A stretch of 64,000 nucleotides of DNA from assembly GCA_047967505.1 (NCBI GenBank), contig CM106539.1; one strand, written 5' to 3'. Within the stretch, counting starts at the first letter, position 1, and each line of letters opens with the position of its first letter. The DNA comes from Dipteris shenzhenensis (Eukaryota > Polypodiophyta > Polypodiopsida > Gleicheniales). The notes under the pieces are model-generated. The model saw nothing but the letters and a program-made list of their open reading frames with translations, had not been told where the DNA came from and did no database searches. Positions 56,101 to 63,603 of the stretch are shown piece after piece. Both the position numbers and the translations under genes were made by a program.

Positions 56101-59100
56101 TCACAAAATGTACAAAATGAGGTAGAAGTAGGTACCTTTCGCTTGAAGGGGCACTCCCAGTAACCATGGTTAGAACCCTTGCATTCTGTGCACCAAAGGC
56201 CACTTCGAATTTGGGCCTCAAAGGACGATTGGCCATCCACCTTTATTCTATCTTTCACGCCTTCTTTGATTTCTTCTAACTCCTTCTTGAGTTGCTGCCA
56301 TGCAGATGATCCCTCCTCTCTTGGGAGTTGGGTGGTCGTAGTCATTGATGAGGCAAAGCTTAGCTGTGACCGTTCCATCTTGATAGCTTCTTTTAGGAAG
56401 TCTTGAAGTGAGGCATGTTCAGGGAGTTTATCAACCAACCTTATAGCAATGGTAGGGGGTAATGCTTTCAAAAACCATCCCTTCATGACAGCATCATTAG
56501 GTGGCACAGACATCTTTGCCGCCAACACCCTCATCCTTGTGTACATCTCAGAGATGCTTTCTCCAGGCTTCATGGTGTCAGTGGATAACTCTTGGACAAT
56601 CATGTGTTCGAATTTTTCCAACTTGAAAGTGCATAAGAATTCCTCCCTTAGGTCTGTCCACATCTAGAAGTGGTCCGGAGGAAATTGACTATACCATACA
56701 TCCGCGGCATCCTCCAATGACGAGGGAAAGATGTGAAGGTACGCATGCTCATTCTCCACACCTTTAGCTCTACATGCTGTGAGGAACTTCCTCACATGAG
56801 CTTCCGCATCCTCATGGAGGTGGCCTTTGAACTTTTGAGTCTTCACGTGGACCTTGTTGAGTAGCTCGAGAAGTCTAGCTCTATCTGGAGGACTGAGAAC
56901 GGCCATCCCCACCCGAGAGGTTGGAGAAGATGCAAGAGTTGGAGGGAGTCCCGATGGGGCTATAATGAGTGTTGGTGCTCCCAAGGAGGAGACCACCGCA
57001 ACAACTCCTCGTGTGGAGAACCACAATGGGGAAGTCACTACTGATGTAGTCATAGAGGAAGTGTACCCAGATGGTAGCGCGTAAGTGGGGGGTCTCAGTG
57101 TTGTAGAGGAAAAGGGTGAGAACATGGAAGATGTGGGGGTGAAAGAGGATGGGAGAGCATTTGGGAAAGAGAGGGACGGAGTTGAAGTCATGGATGAATA
57201 GGCAGAAGGGAAGGAAGGAGGTGGTGGAAAAGGCAACACCGGTGTGGATGGAAAGGGAGATGAAACCATCATGGCAGGTAAAGGCATGGCCGGAGCAAAA
57301 GTACTCCCCAATGGGATAGATGTAGAAGAAGGATTAGCTAGGAGCCCGGGGCTTTGCATAACAGATGAGGTAGCAGCTTGTCCACAAGAGGTCGAGGCGG
57401 GAGCAGATGGAGTCACCACTCCGGTAGAAGAGGTGGTTGATGAAGACATCGTTGCAGGAGGAGGAGAGGGGCTGCCTTGACCTTGATGAGTCCCTGAGGA
57501 GCCCTCGTCCTTAGTACCCTCTTCTTTCACCTGTTCTCCGCTTTGCACTTCTTCTTCTCCGGAGTCCGGATCTGACCACCAGGGTTCCTGTTGATCCAAG
57601 TCAATGAGAGTGTCGATGAAGTTACTTGCTCTGGCTACTGCTCCAATGGGCTCACTTTGTGCTCGAGTTGAGGACTTCGCAAACTTACGTTGCACGTAAT
57701 GCTTCTTGTACCTAGTTTGGTCTGCCGGAAGTCTTTTCTCCACTCTCCTCAAGTACCTCCTAGTTCTCTCACTAGCTCCTTCAAATGTTTCAGAACTACT
57801 CGGCATAAGACCTCTCTCTAGGACCCTAGATCACCACTTCACTCGTGCTACTCAACACCAGCAGTGTCCCATCGTGATCGCCATAAACTGTTTGAGGGCA
57901 GGGGTTCCTATCCTTCCGGAGGTGTTACTGGAGGCCAAAGGCCACTGGCGTGAGAAGCAAGACTATTGCAATGCTCTAATGCAATGGATCGCGCAGAGTG
58001 CACCGTGCAGTGCTGTGCGAGTGTCGTATGCTATACTGCAGTGAATGACGACGTACGAGTGCACTATGCTAAATGACAATCACCTGAGAACTCCACAACA
58101 TAAGCAGAATAAGAAATTCTCATCATACACTGGTGAACAATCCCCATATCGGGAAGAGACAAGAGAAATGAGAAAGTGACCAAGTTGGCCAAAGTACATA
58201 TCACTGGACTAGTGTCTCCAGGTCACAAGTCGCAAGTCACAAGAATACACAGGTCTATCCCCATAGTAGACAGAGGGTACACACAAGTCTCTCCACACTC
58301 TCTCCTTCGCGAGCTCATAGCTCTAGCCTCTATCTCTCCTCACACTCTCCTTTCTTCCGCTCCCGTGCCGAATGCTGAATGCCCTCCCCTCTTTCTCCTT
58401 CATCCTCATCCCCCGCCTTGGAGGGTCCCTTCTTCGCTGAGAATCCCCCCCCCTCTCTTCCCATTGGTCATCCTCTTATCTCCTTAGCTGTTGAGGATAG
58501 CCGTTGCGCTGCTGGCTCTCTTGATGGCTACGGCGACTTCCTGACTCCCTGACTCACCAGCCTCTTCTAGTTAGGATGGTGTAAATTCTCCATGTGCAGG
58601 TGAGCTGGATCACCGCACCACTGCACCACTGTATCACTGAACCACTGTGTAAATGTAAATACTCATGACTGCTTCATGTGCTAAGCTCACTCTCCATGTG
58701 CGCAGCTCTTGATGAGATCACTTTGGACATGATACTCCTGGTTGACCTGTGGTTGACATGTGTCGATACATGGTTGCCTCGGATAGTACTCCTGGATGAA
58801 CCTGTGTGATCGCATGGCTGACTTGTGTTGACACATGGTCAACATGTGGTCAACAGATGTCGTCATGTGGTCAACGCCTGTCGACAGGTGGTCGTCGTGT
58901 GGTAAGGTAACAGTGTTGTAGTATTGCATTGTTGTATAACCTCTTGAATTACTTCTTCTTTGCCCTTGCTTTTCATTTCTGAAATTATTTTCTCCAAAGA
59001 GGCAATGCGGAGCTTTGCATCTCTAGACTCTAAACTCTCGTTGTAGGAAATAGATTTGCTCATGTGGATTGGATTTGCTCTAGCATCTGTGGTAGGTCAA

Positions 59101-62100
59101 AGCATGATGGGATGGTGTTGAAGCTATGGTAGCGTACGCAGGCTTCTTCCTAGCTCGGGTTGTAGTGAGCAGTTTTGTTGTGAAGTCGGGGAGCGCCACC
59201 CCACAGGGGGGGCGCATCAGCTACCGCCCCACATGGGGGGCGCATCAGCTAGTCGAGGGCCACTTAGGGATGTAACGCCTTGGGCTGGGCTGAACCCTTG
59301 GCCCAACTTGCGGGTTAGACATAGCAAAGGGGCTTCAACACAAGCCACCTAGCTGTTGTTGCTACTGTTGAAGGCGACGCTTCATAAGTCGACCCTAGAA
59401 AGGCTACGCGAGGCTACGTTGTATTGTATGGGAGGCTACACAATTGTACGGCTGGGAGACTAAACGGGATGAGCAGGAGCGGAAGGGCTAGACGGGCTGA
59501 GCGGGAGTGGAAGGGCTAGGCCGGCTAGTACTAGATGGGCTGAGCATGAGCAGACAGGCTAGACGGGTTGAACAGAGACGGGATAGATGGGATAAGCAGG
59601 ACGGGGGGGGGAGAGAGAGAGAGAGAGAGAAAGAAAGAAAGAAAGAAAGTGTATTATTGTCCACTAAAGGCCAAAATGGGCCCATGGGACATCAAGAACT
59701 CTGCATACAAGATAGCACAAAATCAACGTGCCACAAAGAAGAGGCATCGTCGAATATCATCTAAGTGCTACGCAATACAATGCAAGTGAAAGTACATAAT
59801 GTCAAATCTGAGCCTAAATACAAAGTAAACTAGATGCAAGGAAACCGCCCCTAGGTGCAAAATGGGGGGATGAGTACAATATGCCAATGCAAAGATACAA
59901 GTCCAGGTGTCACGGAGTCTGAGAACCAAAATAATACTGGAAATCCTGTCCATCGACTCTGCCTCCTGCTATGAGAGTACAAATCTGAGCAAAGGTGAGG
60001 TGAGCGGCTGGTGGGGCGAGATCTCCATGAGTAAGTCTCCTCCGAAAAGCTGCCATCATCCTGGATCGTCTGGAGATGAAGCGATGAGTACGTCCCCTAT
60101 GTAACAAGATCCTGCGGCGTCTACAAACCATCTCATATGTACATCCACAGGGTGGAGGCATGTGTCCTGTGTGAGCTCTGACCTCCTCGTGCTCCTCCTG
60201 GTCTCTGTCCTCTGGTATAGCGTGTGCCTGAGCTCTATCAGGCTGGGCTCTATCACGCTCCGGTCTGTGCTGATGGTCTCTGAGGTAGTCTCGTCGAAGC
60301 ATAGTGGCCTCCCTGACATAAAGAGCTAGGCAATGCTGATCCTCGTAGTCCATCACTCGTGAGAGAGGTCCAAAGCCATCCGTGAAGAGACAGTGGAATC
60401 TACCTCTGAGCTCATAATATAGCGGGCATCTGCAAATGAAGTGCTCCTCTGACTCCACCTCTCCCATGGTGCAACAAGGGCAGATCCTGGTCTCTCGGCC
60501 TGGTCGCCGTCCATCCTCCATGCGTCGCATCCTACCAGCCTCTATCTCGAGCTGATGCGAAGAGACTCTAAGCTGGCCAAGGGCAATCCTCAGTGAGTGG
60601 GACATGTGGATACCTGTATAGCCTGGTGGAATGACAAATCCATCCTCTGAGATCCGAAGGAAGTGGTCACAGAAGAATGAAATCATAGAGCAGTTTTCTT
60701 GTATTAGAGGATACATATAATTGAGCCAGCTCTAAGAGAAGTATTTCTGATAGCAAGCATGGCCTCCGCAAAAGACTGACAGAGTTAAGTGGTTTGTGTC
60801 ATTCATTTAATCGAGACACAATATGTAAAATTCCATAGTAATCCATACTCCCCTTCATTGTGAGCAGATGGAAGGAATATACTTTCCAATTTCTCATGTT
60901 CAGGCTCTTCAATAGCCTTTTTTTACTAAGTCAAGCTCACACTGTTTAAGAGCTATTGTGAACACACTTACATACTTGCTATTGAAGAAAGATCAGTACT
61001 AAATTAATCAGTATATTGACTTACAGCATTTATACGAAAAGGTCTGCTTGCAACATAATTTGATTTTAGGCATTCTGAGTGAACAAGAAAAAGGCCCCTT
61101 GCAAAGGATCCCACCTGTCAAAACAGTTTTTTCCATGAAATCATTCTTTGTCCAACTTTCTGTCTCCCATTGAACCAATTACATACAGCTTATGCATTAA
61201 GTCCACGAGAAGCTTGTCACCAGAAGGCCTTCTCCAGGACTGAGAAGGCTGCAAAGGTCCACACAAACACGGTCACCCATGCCTATTAGCTCAACTCGTT
61301 GCACAATTGCTGGTAGCAGGGACACCTTCTCCTGTACATGTGATGCAAGGTATGCCTGGCTTTGCACCAATCAGTACAGGTCAGTTGAAAGACATTAGGT
61401 GCAGCGTCCTTTTCTAAAACATAGACCAAAAGCGAGTTCTACCATCTGTAGACAACCCTAATATTTTACCTTCAGCTCAAAAACTTCAGATGGATCATCT
61501 GTCTGCAGCACAATCCCATCTGTACCTTTCTCCAAAGACTGCAAACAAGGAGATCCTTCACAAGATGATACCAGACCAGCCATATTTCTTATCCACAAAC
61601 AGGTTTGACTGAGGATTTCTTACGACTAGATAAATCAGAGCAAAAGCATCTAAACTAGCTCTGGACCAGTTTTTGTTCATGAAGCATGTCCTTATGTCTC
61701 CTAGGAATCCAAGAGTATCTCTAAGAAAGCCCTTGGTTATAGGCATACCTCTAAAAAAATCTGGGCTTCGCTGGCCTTTTTTGTTGTAGCAAAGATTGAC
61801 GTTTCACTGTTTTGGAAAGAAGCGATCATATTCTCTGCACTTATTATCTGCACCAATCTACTGCCATAGCATGTTATAACAACTTTGGAATGATATACGA
61901 AAGGTTTGACTCAACTGTGCTCCTTCCTAAAAAAATTAAAACTTTCAACAGAGAAGAAATTCAGATGAGTTAGTCACCAACCGACCTGCCACTCTTGAGC
62001 ATCCATGATCACAACATCTGTCTTTCCACATAACTCTTCCAAACCTTGCAAATCCTCTGCACAAGAGACTTCTCTGATCAAAGCAACCCGTTCATTGTTG

Positions 62101-62152
62101 ATGTCACAAAGTTGTCCATTGTTAAGAAACAGAGGCTTAATATTTGCCATTG
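38020..62152 (-). CDS. 3-dehydroquinate synthase II-family protein (8 exons, 5' partial)
   Basis: Joined in the order 62,152-61,986, 61,847-61,749, 61,538-61,470, 61,355-61,221, 61,114-61,025, 38,684-38,517, 38,383-38,302 and 38,150-38,020, the exons give 312 uninterrupted codons ending in TGA. All seven introns have GT..AG ends, and phases agree throughout. Conserved blocks include [92 protein letters not shown] and the end [15 protein letters not shown]. These mark the archaeal-type DHQS family (PF01959-like). In archaea that enzyme makes 3-dehydroquinate from an aminodeoxy-heptulosonate. The plant homologue's role is uncertain, because plants also have a classical DHQS. The N-terminal exon(s), with any transit peptide, were not found and probably lie to the right. 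ATG at 62,150 could instead be a start. No coding lesion is seen. Confidence 0.92.
38302..38383 (-). CDS. DHQS II-like exon 7 of those visible
   Basis: [19 protein letters not shown] through QPPST plus the first base of a Gly codon. Acceptor GTAGCAG, donor GTAGGC. Confidence 0.92.
38517..38684 (-). CDS. DHQS II-like exon 6 of those visible
   Basis: 56 codons, [20 protein letters not shown] through LILVEAM. The acceptor is ACTGTAG and the donor GTAAAT. It joins exon 5 in phase 0 to form RINA-GPVHAY, an unbroken conserved block. Confidence 0.95.
39214..39327 (+). repeat. 58-bp tandem duplication
   Basis: ACGTCAATGGGATGGTTAGA through CACATGATGAGGCAT is repeated head to tail with minor changes. 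Confidence 0.88.
41587..41610 (+). repeat. (GA)12 microsatellite
   Basis: A pure GA run of 24 bases within the large intron. Confidence 0.95.
42514..43520 (-). repeat. 3' LTR of Gypsy F (1,007 bp)
   Basis: It matches 57,889-58,912 along its length. The main difference is 16 bp missing here relative to the 5' LTR (near 43,256). GGCGGGAAAAC in the element sense lies next to it as the probable polypurine tract. Confidence 0.94.
43960..44830 (-). pseudogene. Gypsy F accessory frame, coiled-coil C-terminal part
   Basis: It lies in the same frame as the 672-codon frame upstream, separated by TAA at 44,831. It contains heptad-like, Gln/Glu/Arg-rich sequence ([38 protein letters not shown]). It then shifts frame near 44,190 into another coiled-coil stretch ([40 protein letters not shown]) ending in YD. 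Probably this is the C-terminal half of one accessory protein. Its function is unknown. Confidence 0.65.
44831..46849 (-). CDS. Gypsy F accessory open frame, 672 codons, function unknown
   Basis: This is the longest uninterrupted frame after integrase. Layout: a Pro/Ser/Thr-rich N-terminus with [12 protein letters not shown], and an acidic serine tract ([19 protein letters not shown]). A better-structured region at about residues 165-350 follows ([79 protein letters not shown]). Next is a long Ser/Thr/Val-rich linker, an RS-like patch ([14 protein letters not shown]) and an acidic tail. The middle region faintly recalls the helical domain of 'putative plant transposon protein' families in Gypsy elements, which is only a guess. 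It is not integrase, RT or an obvious envelope: no signal peptide or membrane segment is visible. Confidence 0.65.
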   Translation of the reverse strand: MPLQTSTSTPPSHSFPLHTTPSFMPTRAPRHKYKPRLPRDTLFVDFHRAWVGHKIGSGPSSMASLGKCTTDDLGAGSTPQSTSKQPRAAADSPPSNRITIISDEELSPFSSSSDSDHGGSDYLPPTGTIKTPSKASSGHSGHSTGGGDLAPQSTACDLPPPASSSSIIWVVFKPFLDPTLKLSSILSPDEIARMSLMEFDVVTLPQVDVQMCTAFIQSYDFAIDTFGFLNSRHMFTPSLVSTYLRLPTLPLLPPHTDSPTFLSFLSTCKTHRRGHECKKVLEGNSREALSARYLFTHFYSAPGHFFITKAIHSALDSILSVTPYDFASLFYSAFRNTVRKRRGTYTCTCGPHLTFLLHQWKANPPSIVTGRLPSSSLSPRVTPSYISFTVTSSVPSPGTASSPLSTRRTLRRAPPDEVCAGGSSVYSATCATGFLSVTCLVSSSVTSPVPVPVPGLTSPSVTLVQASPGISRLSVGGIAPGTPPVVPVTTTVVPVTMTVLVTSSKGVLLRRTAAVSSSLPTTFTDAIITTVQATSDHVLDQVLDLNLSLGPDSHGLSQGMSSQGVLHISASPPRPPQGRDRSKDRSRSPSRGDPPSATSTSEEIFEGGILPQSVDCPPLHENDMFTAYIAASSGPPLSNISLVEEQNEDYSQLLSVLHKKRSLVCGEEEDLI
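46850..47398 (-). other. Gypsy F 3' region before the G-rich array
   Basis: The segment GTATGGAGAGGAAAAGAGT...GAGGGGGTGTC recurs about every 140-160 bp (46,790, 46,950 and 47,130). The open frames here are repeat-derived. Confidence 0.55.
47399..48060. repeat. ~110-bp G-rich tandem array (about 6 units)
   Basis: The marker GTGGCGGGTAGAGG recurs at about 47,421, 47,532, 47,641, 47,750, 47,859 and 47,986, giving a period of 109-111 bp, with one longer unit. Each unit holds two sub-blocks with CTGCGCAGGAGAGGGG and GGCAGGTAGAGGGAGAGGGG. Homo-G runs are frequent, and one stretch near 47,878-47,907 is almost pure G. The plus strand could form G-quadruplexes. Confidence 0.9.
48229..48313. repeat. 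18-bp tandem repeat, about 5 units
   Basis: AAATTTAGCATATTCGTC recurs every 18 bp with small changes, an AT-rich island between two purine-rich arrays. Confidence 0.9.
48360..49860. repeat. ~48-bp minisatellite, about 30 units
   Basis: The unit is GTGGAAAGAGAAGGGGTTTG then TAAGAGAGAGGTAGGGGGTT then GGACAGAGG, with lengths of about 40-51 bp and several subtypes (GAGGGAGGTGGGAGGTGG; GAGAGAGGTAGAAG). Higher-order pairing of subtypes is visible at 48,600-49,010. On the minus strand all three frames stay open for hundreds of codons, because the unit is usually a multiple of three and lacks stops; these frames are not taken as genes. Confidence 0.93.
49885..50215. repeat. ~45-bp tandem repeat, about 7 units
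   Basis: AGAGAGAGAAAGTGGCRC recurs at about 49,892, 49,940, 49,983, 50,023, 50,070, 50,114 and 50,158, with different spacer sequence. It lies directly downstream of integrase in the element sense. Confidence 0.88.
50244..52060 (-). pseudogene. Gypsy F RNase H and integrase
   Basis: RNase H starts with [18 protein letters not shown] and includes [20 protein letters not shown] and [10 protein letters not shown]. Integrase has the HHCC finger ([20 protein letters not shown]...CDSCQR) and the catalytic residues D in [11 protein letters not shown] in [10 protein letters not shown] and E in [12 protein letters not shown]. The C-terminal part ([20 protein letters not shown]...[20 protein letters not shown]) is the usual Gypsy GPY/F-like region. 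There is no chromodomain. One TAG (50,604-50,606) interrupts it after FHLDT, and a +1 change in a T-run near 52,070 separates it from RT. Confidence 0.93.
52043..53215 (-). pseudogene. Gypsy F reverse transcriptase
   Basis: The frame contains [40 protein letters not shown] and [13 protein letters not shown], then a TAG (52,574-52,576). In the same frame it continues [17 protein letters not shown] and the catalytic FLDDFSVF, with both aspartates present, then LNPDKCFF and [14 protein letters not shown]. Only the single stop and the terminal frameshift prevent a full RT. Confidence 0.94.
53258..54100 (-). CDS. Gypsy F spacer frame between PR and RT
   Basis: This 280-codon frame is very acidic and of low complexity, with repeats such as [11 protein letters not shown] and a run of Asp/Glu ([20 protein letters not shown]). 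It includes [18 protein letters not shown], which copies the RT signature found downstream. It is probably the linker between protease and RT in the polyprotein, extended by local repeats. No enzymatic motif is seen. Confidence 0.55.
   Translation of the reverse strand: MTYLLDWADQEDKEAVILDWMGALGSLAVNMVELCQQEDQEEHLLVVLEIHPEPQGLAELVYERMPFGLCNSPHMYKRMVTRGTTVDTTDRTEDNDGTAVNIEDRPVADMEDIDQNDADNTIGYNEGSTVDEVGIAQPTNGTPEYNHGITVYNHGTTVYNHGIAECNDGHIEDNNTNEVETDGDSDLEESDIDIAELEENHHQQLEVLGGPRVVHTGYRGEDMADLTLLDLFLSEADHPSIQDLPETTYEVEGLPYRGMLKQSPRHRRHTTSATSIDSTS
54258..54977 (-). CDS. Gypsy F aspartic protease
   Basis: The peptide [20 protein letters not shown] carries the aspartic-protease triad as DGGA (the usual form is DTG or DSG). 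It is followed by the flap-like region [20 protein letters not shown]. It begins with a gag-derived linker ([20 protein letters not shown]). Cleavage of the gag-pol polyprotein is the expected role. The substitution of Gly for Ser/Thr in the active site is unusual, though DGG forms occur in some plant Gypsy proteases. Confidence 0.8.
   Translation of the reverse strand: MMEEKPLETMTYSSDLHPHPRVSFDPRPEARRMRLQKANASVHHYSLFEDLMSFKPNLTLRQLCLLSPQIKHQTITFLNRLPGGRHKGSTPSEPTPETLPAQHGSTPDHFSGYAALTCEQSPKLTVEIHGVELKDVFLDGGAAVNIMPKGTLQKLGLKLTSDVHFQVCMADQRRVKPMGVVKGVHMKIGGVTFLSNFVVLDMNKLTLYFLVGHGCGLQRPFRIGQLMKFDCPWDPHPLK
54993..57806 (-). pseudogene. Gypsy F gag with four CCHC zinc knuckles
   Basis: The frame starts at ATG 57,806 and has one TAG (56,664-56,666) between FPPDHF and MWTDLREEF. 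Domains: a long Pro/Ser/Thr-rich N-terminus, then the capsid domain ([53 protein letters not shown]). Four CCHC boxes follow at residues ~158 ([14 protein letters not shown]), ~184 ([14 protein letters not shown]), ~324 ([14 protein letters not shown]) and ~346 ([14 protein letters not shown]) counted after the stop. Gag would package element RNA. Most plant Gypsy gags have one or two knuckles, so four is unusual. Confidence 0.9.
57866..57883 (-). promoter_or_regulatory. Probable primer-binding site of Gypsy F
   Basis: In the element sense TGGCGATCACGATGGGAC begins five bases after the 5' LTR. It starts with TGG, as needed to pair with a tRNA CCA end. The tRNA species cannot be assigned by eye. 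Confidence 0.6.
57889..58912 (-). repeat. 5' LTR of Gypsy F (1,024 bp)
   Basis: It is the partner of 42,514-43,520. It is followed by GTGTT, the right target-site flank. Confidence 0.94.
58918..59463. other. Intronic sequence right of Gypsy F
   Basis: No gene is seen. GCGCCACCCCACAGGGGGGGCGCATCAGCTA and a near copy occur close together around 59,190-59,250. Confidence 0.5.
59464..59649 (+). repeat. Degenerate ~40-bp repeats and GA/GAAA microsatellite
   Basis: Variants of GGGCTAGACGGGCTGAGCGGGAG recur four to five times. They are followed by (GA)n and (AAAG)n at 59,611-59,649. The microsatellite lies downstream of the LINE fragment in its own orientation. Confidence 0.75.
59910..60716 (-). 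pseudogene. LINE (non-LTR retrotransposon) 3' end
   Basis: This 268-codon frame contains [14 protein letters not shown], then the zinc-binding motif [20 protein letters not shown] and LYYELRGRF, the zf-RVT region that follows RT in many LINE ORF2 proteins. The rest of the protein is Arg/His-rich. The RT and endonuclease domains are absent, as expected for a 5'-truncated insertion. No clear poly(A) tail is seen; instead a CTTT/CT microsatellite lies some 260 bp downstream in its sense. Confidence 0.78.
61025..61114 (-). CDS. DHQS II-like exon 5 of those visible
   Basis: 30 codons, [16 protein letters not shown] through ASRPFRINA. Acceptor TTTTGACAG and strong donor GTAAGT, which opens the 22-kb intron. 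Confidence 0.95.
61221..61355 (-). CDS. DHQS II-like exon 4 of those visible
   Basis: 45 codons, [15 protein letters not shown] through SPGEGLL, containing the conserved [12 protein letters not shown] block. Acceptor AAAGCCAG, donor GTGACA. Confidence 0.92.
61470..61538 (-). CDS. DHQS II-like exon 3 of those visible
   Basis: 23 codons, [12 protein letters not shown] through EVFELK. Acceptor TTTGCAG, donor GTAAAA. Confidence 0.9.
61749..61847 (-). CDS. DHQS II-like exon 2 of those visible
   Basis: 33 codons, [12 protein letters not shown] through EAQIFLE. Acceptor GGTGCAG, donor GTATGC. Confidence 0.9.
61986..62152 (-). CDS. DHQS II-like exon (first visible)
   Basis: It encodes [20 protein letters not shown] through [10 protein letters not shown]. 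The acceptor is TTTTTTGCAG before CA-ATG and the donor is GTCGGT. The exon starts with two bases of a split codon, which argues for an upstream exon. Confidence 0.9.
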
Positions 62153-62222
62153 CTGCAAAAAATAAAAAAGATCAAGATGTGAGAGCCATTGCTGCAAAAA
62201 ATGAAAAAAGATCAAGATGCGA
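62146..62222 (-). repeat. 39-bp tandem duplication containing a splice acceptor
   Basis: GCCATTGCTGCAAAAAATAA through AAGATCAAGATG is duplicated with a 39-bp period. Each copy carries TTTTTTGCAG followed by CAATGGC in the gene sense, so the DHQS II-like gene has two candidate acceptors for its first visible exon. Confidence 0.85.
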
Positions 62223-62363
62223 GTATCATCATTAATTACAGATGCTTGAGCATCACGATATAACCGAATTTATACAACTTTAAGATTTTAAACAGAAAGT
62301 TAAAACGTGCCCAACGGAAAAGAATAAAACTGCATTCTTGGTTCTCCAGCCCCATCTCCATCA

Positions 62364-63091
62364 ATTGGTATCAAGCCTCTCCAGCCCTTACTACGGTACT
62401 ATGTACACTCACTGCTGCTGCCACAAGTGCGAATCATCATACAACTGCTGCGCCTACATTCACGACCTGCCATACGGTATCAGCTTGAATCAGCCATACA
62501 ATCTCATGACCCATCATACTTTAGTCGATGTACAATCATGCTACCTTGCCATACAACATATGCTCTAGTCTGCGTGAGCTTCTGTACACGCACAAACAAT
62601 TGTATAGGCATTATCCATACAGTTGGACCTGACATATTGTACCTGAGCCATACAATCATACCTGCCATACAACCATACAATAGTGCAATTGACGTTCGTA
62701 CTATTGTACCTGCTTATGTTTGTACTGCCATACCTGCAACAGCAGATCCATCATTGAAATTGTCGTAATTTGAAGATTACACCTAGTACAGGTGTTTGAA
62801 ACTCGTTAAAGCTTGCACAGTCAGATATGAGAAGATCTGAATTTCTTCATTCAGTTTGGAATAGTTCGGGGCTTTTGCCTCAAATCCATTTCCTTGCAAG
62901 ATTTGACATGTTCTGTCATTTTTCCACTCAAATTTGAGTGAGACTGCCTCACTTTTGGTCGTTTGCAGGGTTTGGCAATTTGGGTTGATTTGTTGCAGAT
63001 TCAGTGAGATTTGCAGACATTTATAGGAACATTGCACATTTTGCAGGCAGTCCAATGGCATTTTGGCATTTGCAAATTTTCGCCTTCCCAC
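62364..63091 (+). mobile_element. Possible Copia D-like leader relic
   Basis: TTGGTATCAAGCC at 62,364 resembles a Copia PBS. It is followed by a segment dense in CATACAA/CCATAC and GTAC words, then by one with TTGCAG and GGGGCTTTTGCC words. This reproduces, in order, the two-part 5' leader of Copia D read in its sense. The likeness is one of motif composition only; no gag follows and no LTR could be bounded. Confidence 0.4.
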
Positions 63092-63603
63092 GAAAAGTAC
63101 TTTAAATCAGGGTTTGTACCAACTGGACAAACATGACAGCAGCATGTGTGTGGCATCAATTACTTCAGCAATGAAAAATGCAGAATTATGGCATGTAAGA
63201 TATGGCCCATGTGTGTAGACTAGGGCAAGCAATGGAGGTGGAATGCTGTAATGAATTGCAGGAATGAGCGAAAAAGGACAAAGGACACCCAATATAATGA
63301 AACCCTAGGACAGGGTGTCCTAGTAGTACCTAGTGTGTTAACTGGCACATGTCATAAGTGCCCTAATTGTCCTAACTGCCTATATCTAGGCCTACAAGGC
63401 ACATACCAGGGAACAAAAGGCACCAATGGATAGCCCAAGGGATGGCCTACAAACTCCCCTCCATGGTATGGGCTTAAGTATCTTGGACACGTCTCAAAAT
63501 ACCTGAAGAACTAATGTCATGGTTGCACATGTTCATCCTGTATGGATATAGCAACCTATGACTGTACAAAGCATAATAGATCAAGTTACAAAAGGTACCA
63601 AGT
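63092..63603 (-). repeat. Possible 3' LTR of Copia E
   Basis: Downstream of the RNase H frame, on the minus strand, a purine tract (CCATGGAGGGGAG) is followed by TTGTAGGCC, a plausible LTR start at 63,451. The other LTR end could not be fixed, and the partner LTR is outside the window. Confidence 0.4.

Larger units (their letters stand above)
42514..58912 (-). mobile_element. Gypsy retrotransposon F, 16.4 kb, with 3' accessory frame
   Basis: LTRs of about 1 kb (42,514-43,520 and 57,889-58,912) have TGTTT/AACA-type ends and flank GAG-PR-RT-RH-INT on the minus strand, the Ty3/Gypsy order. The 5-bp flanks are GTGCT and GTGTT, a target-site duplication with one transition. Between integrase and the 3' LTR are 6.7 kb holding three tandem-repeat arrays and an extra open frame in the sense direction. 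Size, 3' repeat arrays and extra frame recall the plant Tat/Ogre group, but the clade is inferred. Stops and frameshifts make it non-autonomous. It lies inside the DHQS II-like intron in gene-sense orientation. Confidence 0.94.
38685..61024 (-). other. 22.3-kb intron of the DHQS II-like gene
   Basis: It lies between two exons that join in phase 0 within a conserved block. It holds Gypsy F, a LINE tail, several simple repeats and anonymous sequence. The other six introns are about 100-210 bp. Confidence 0.9.
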
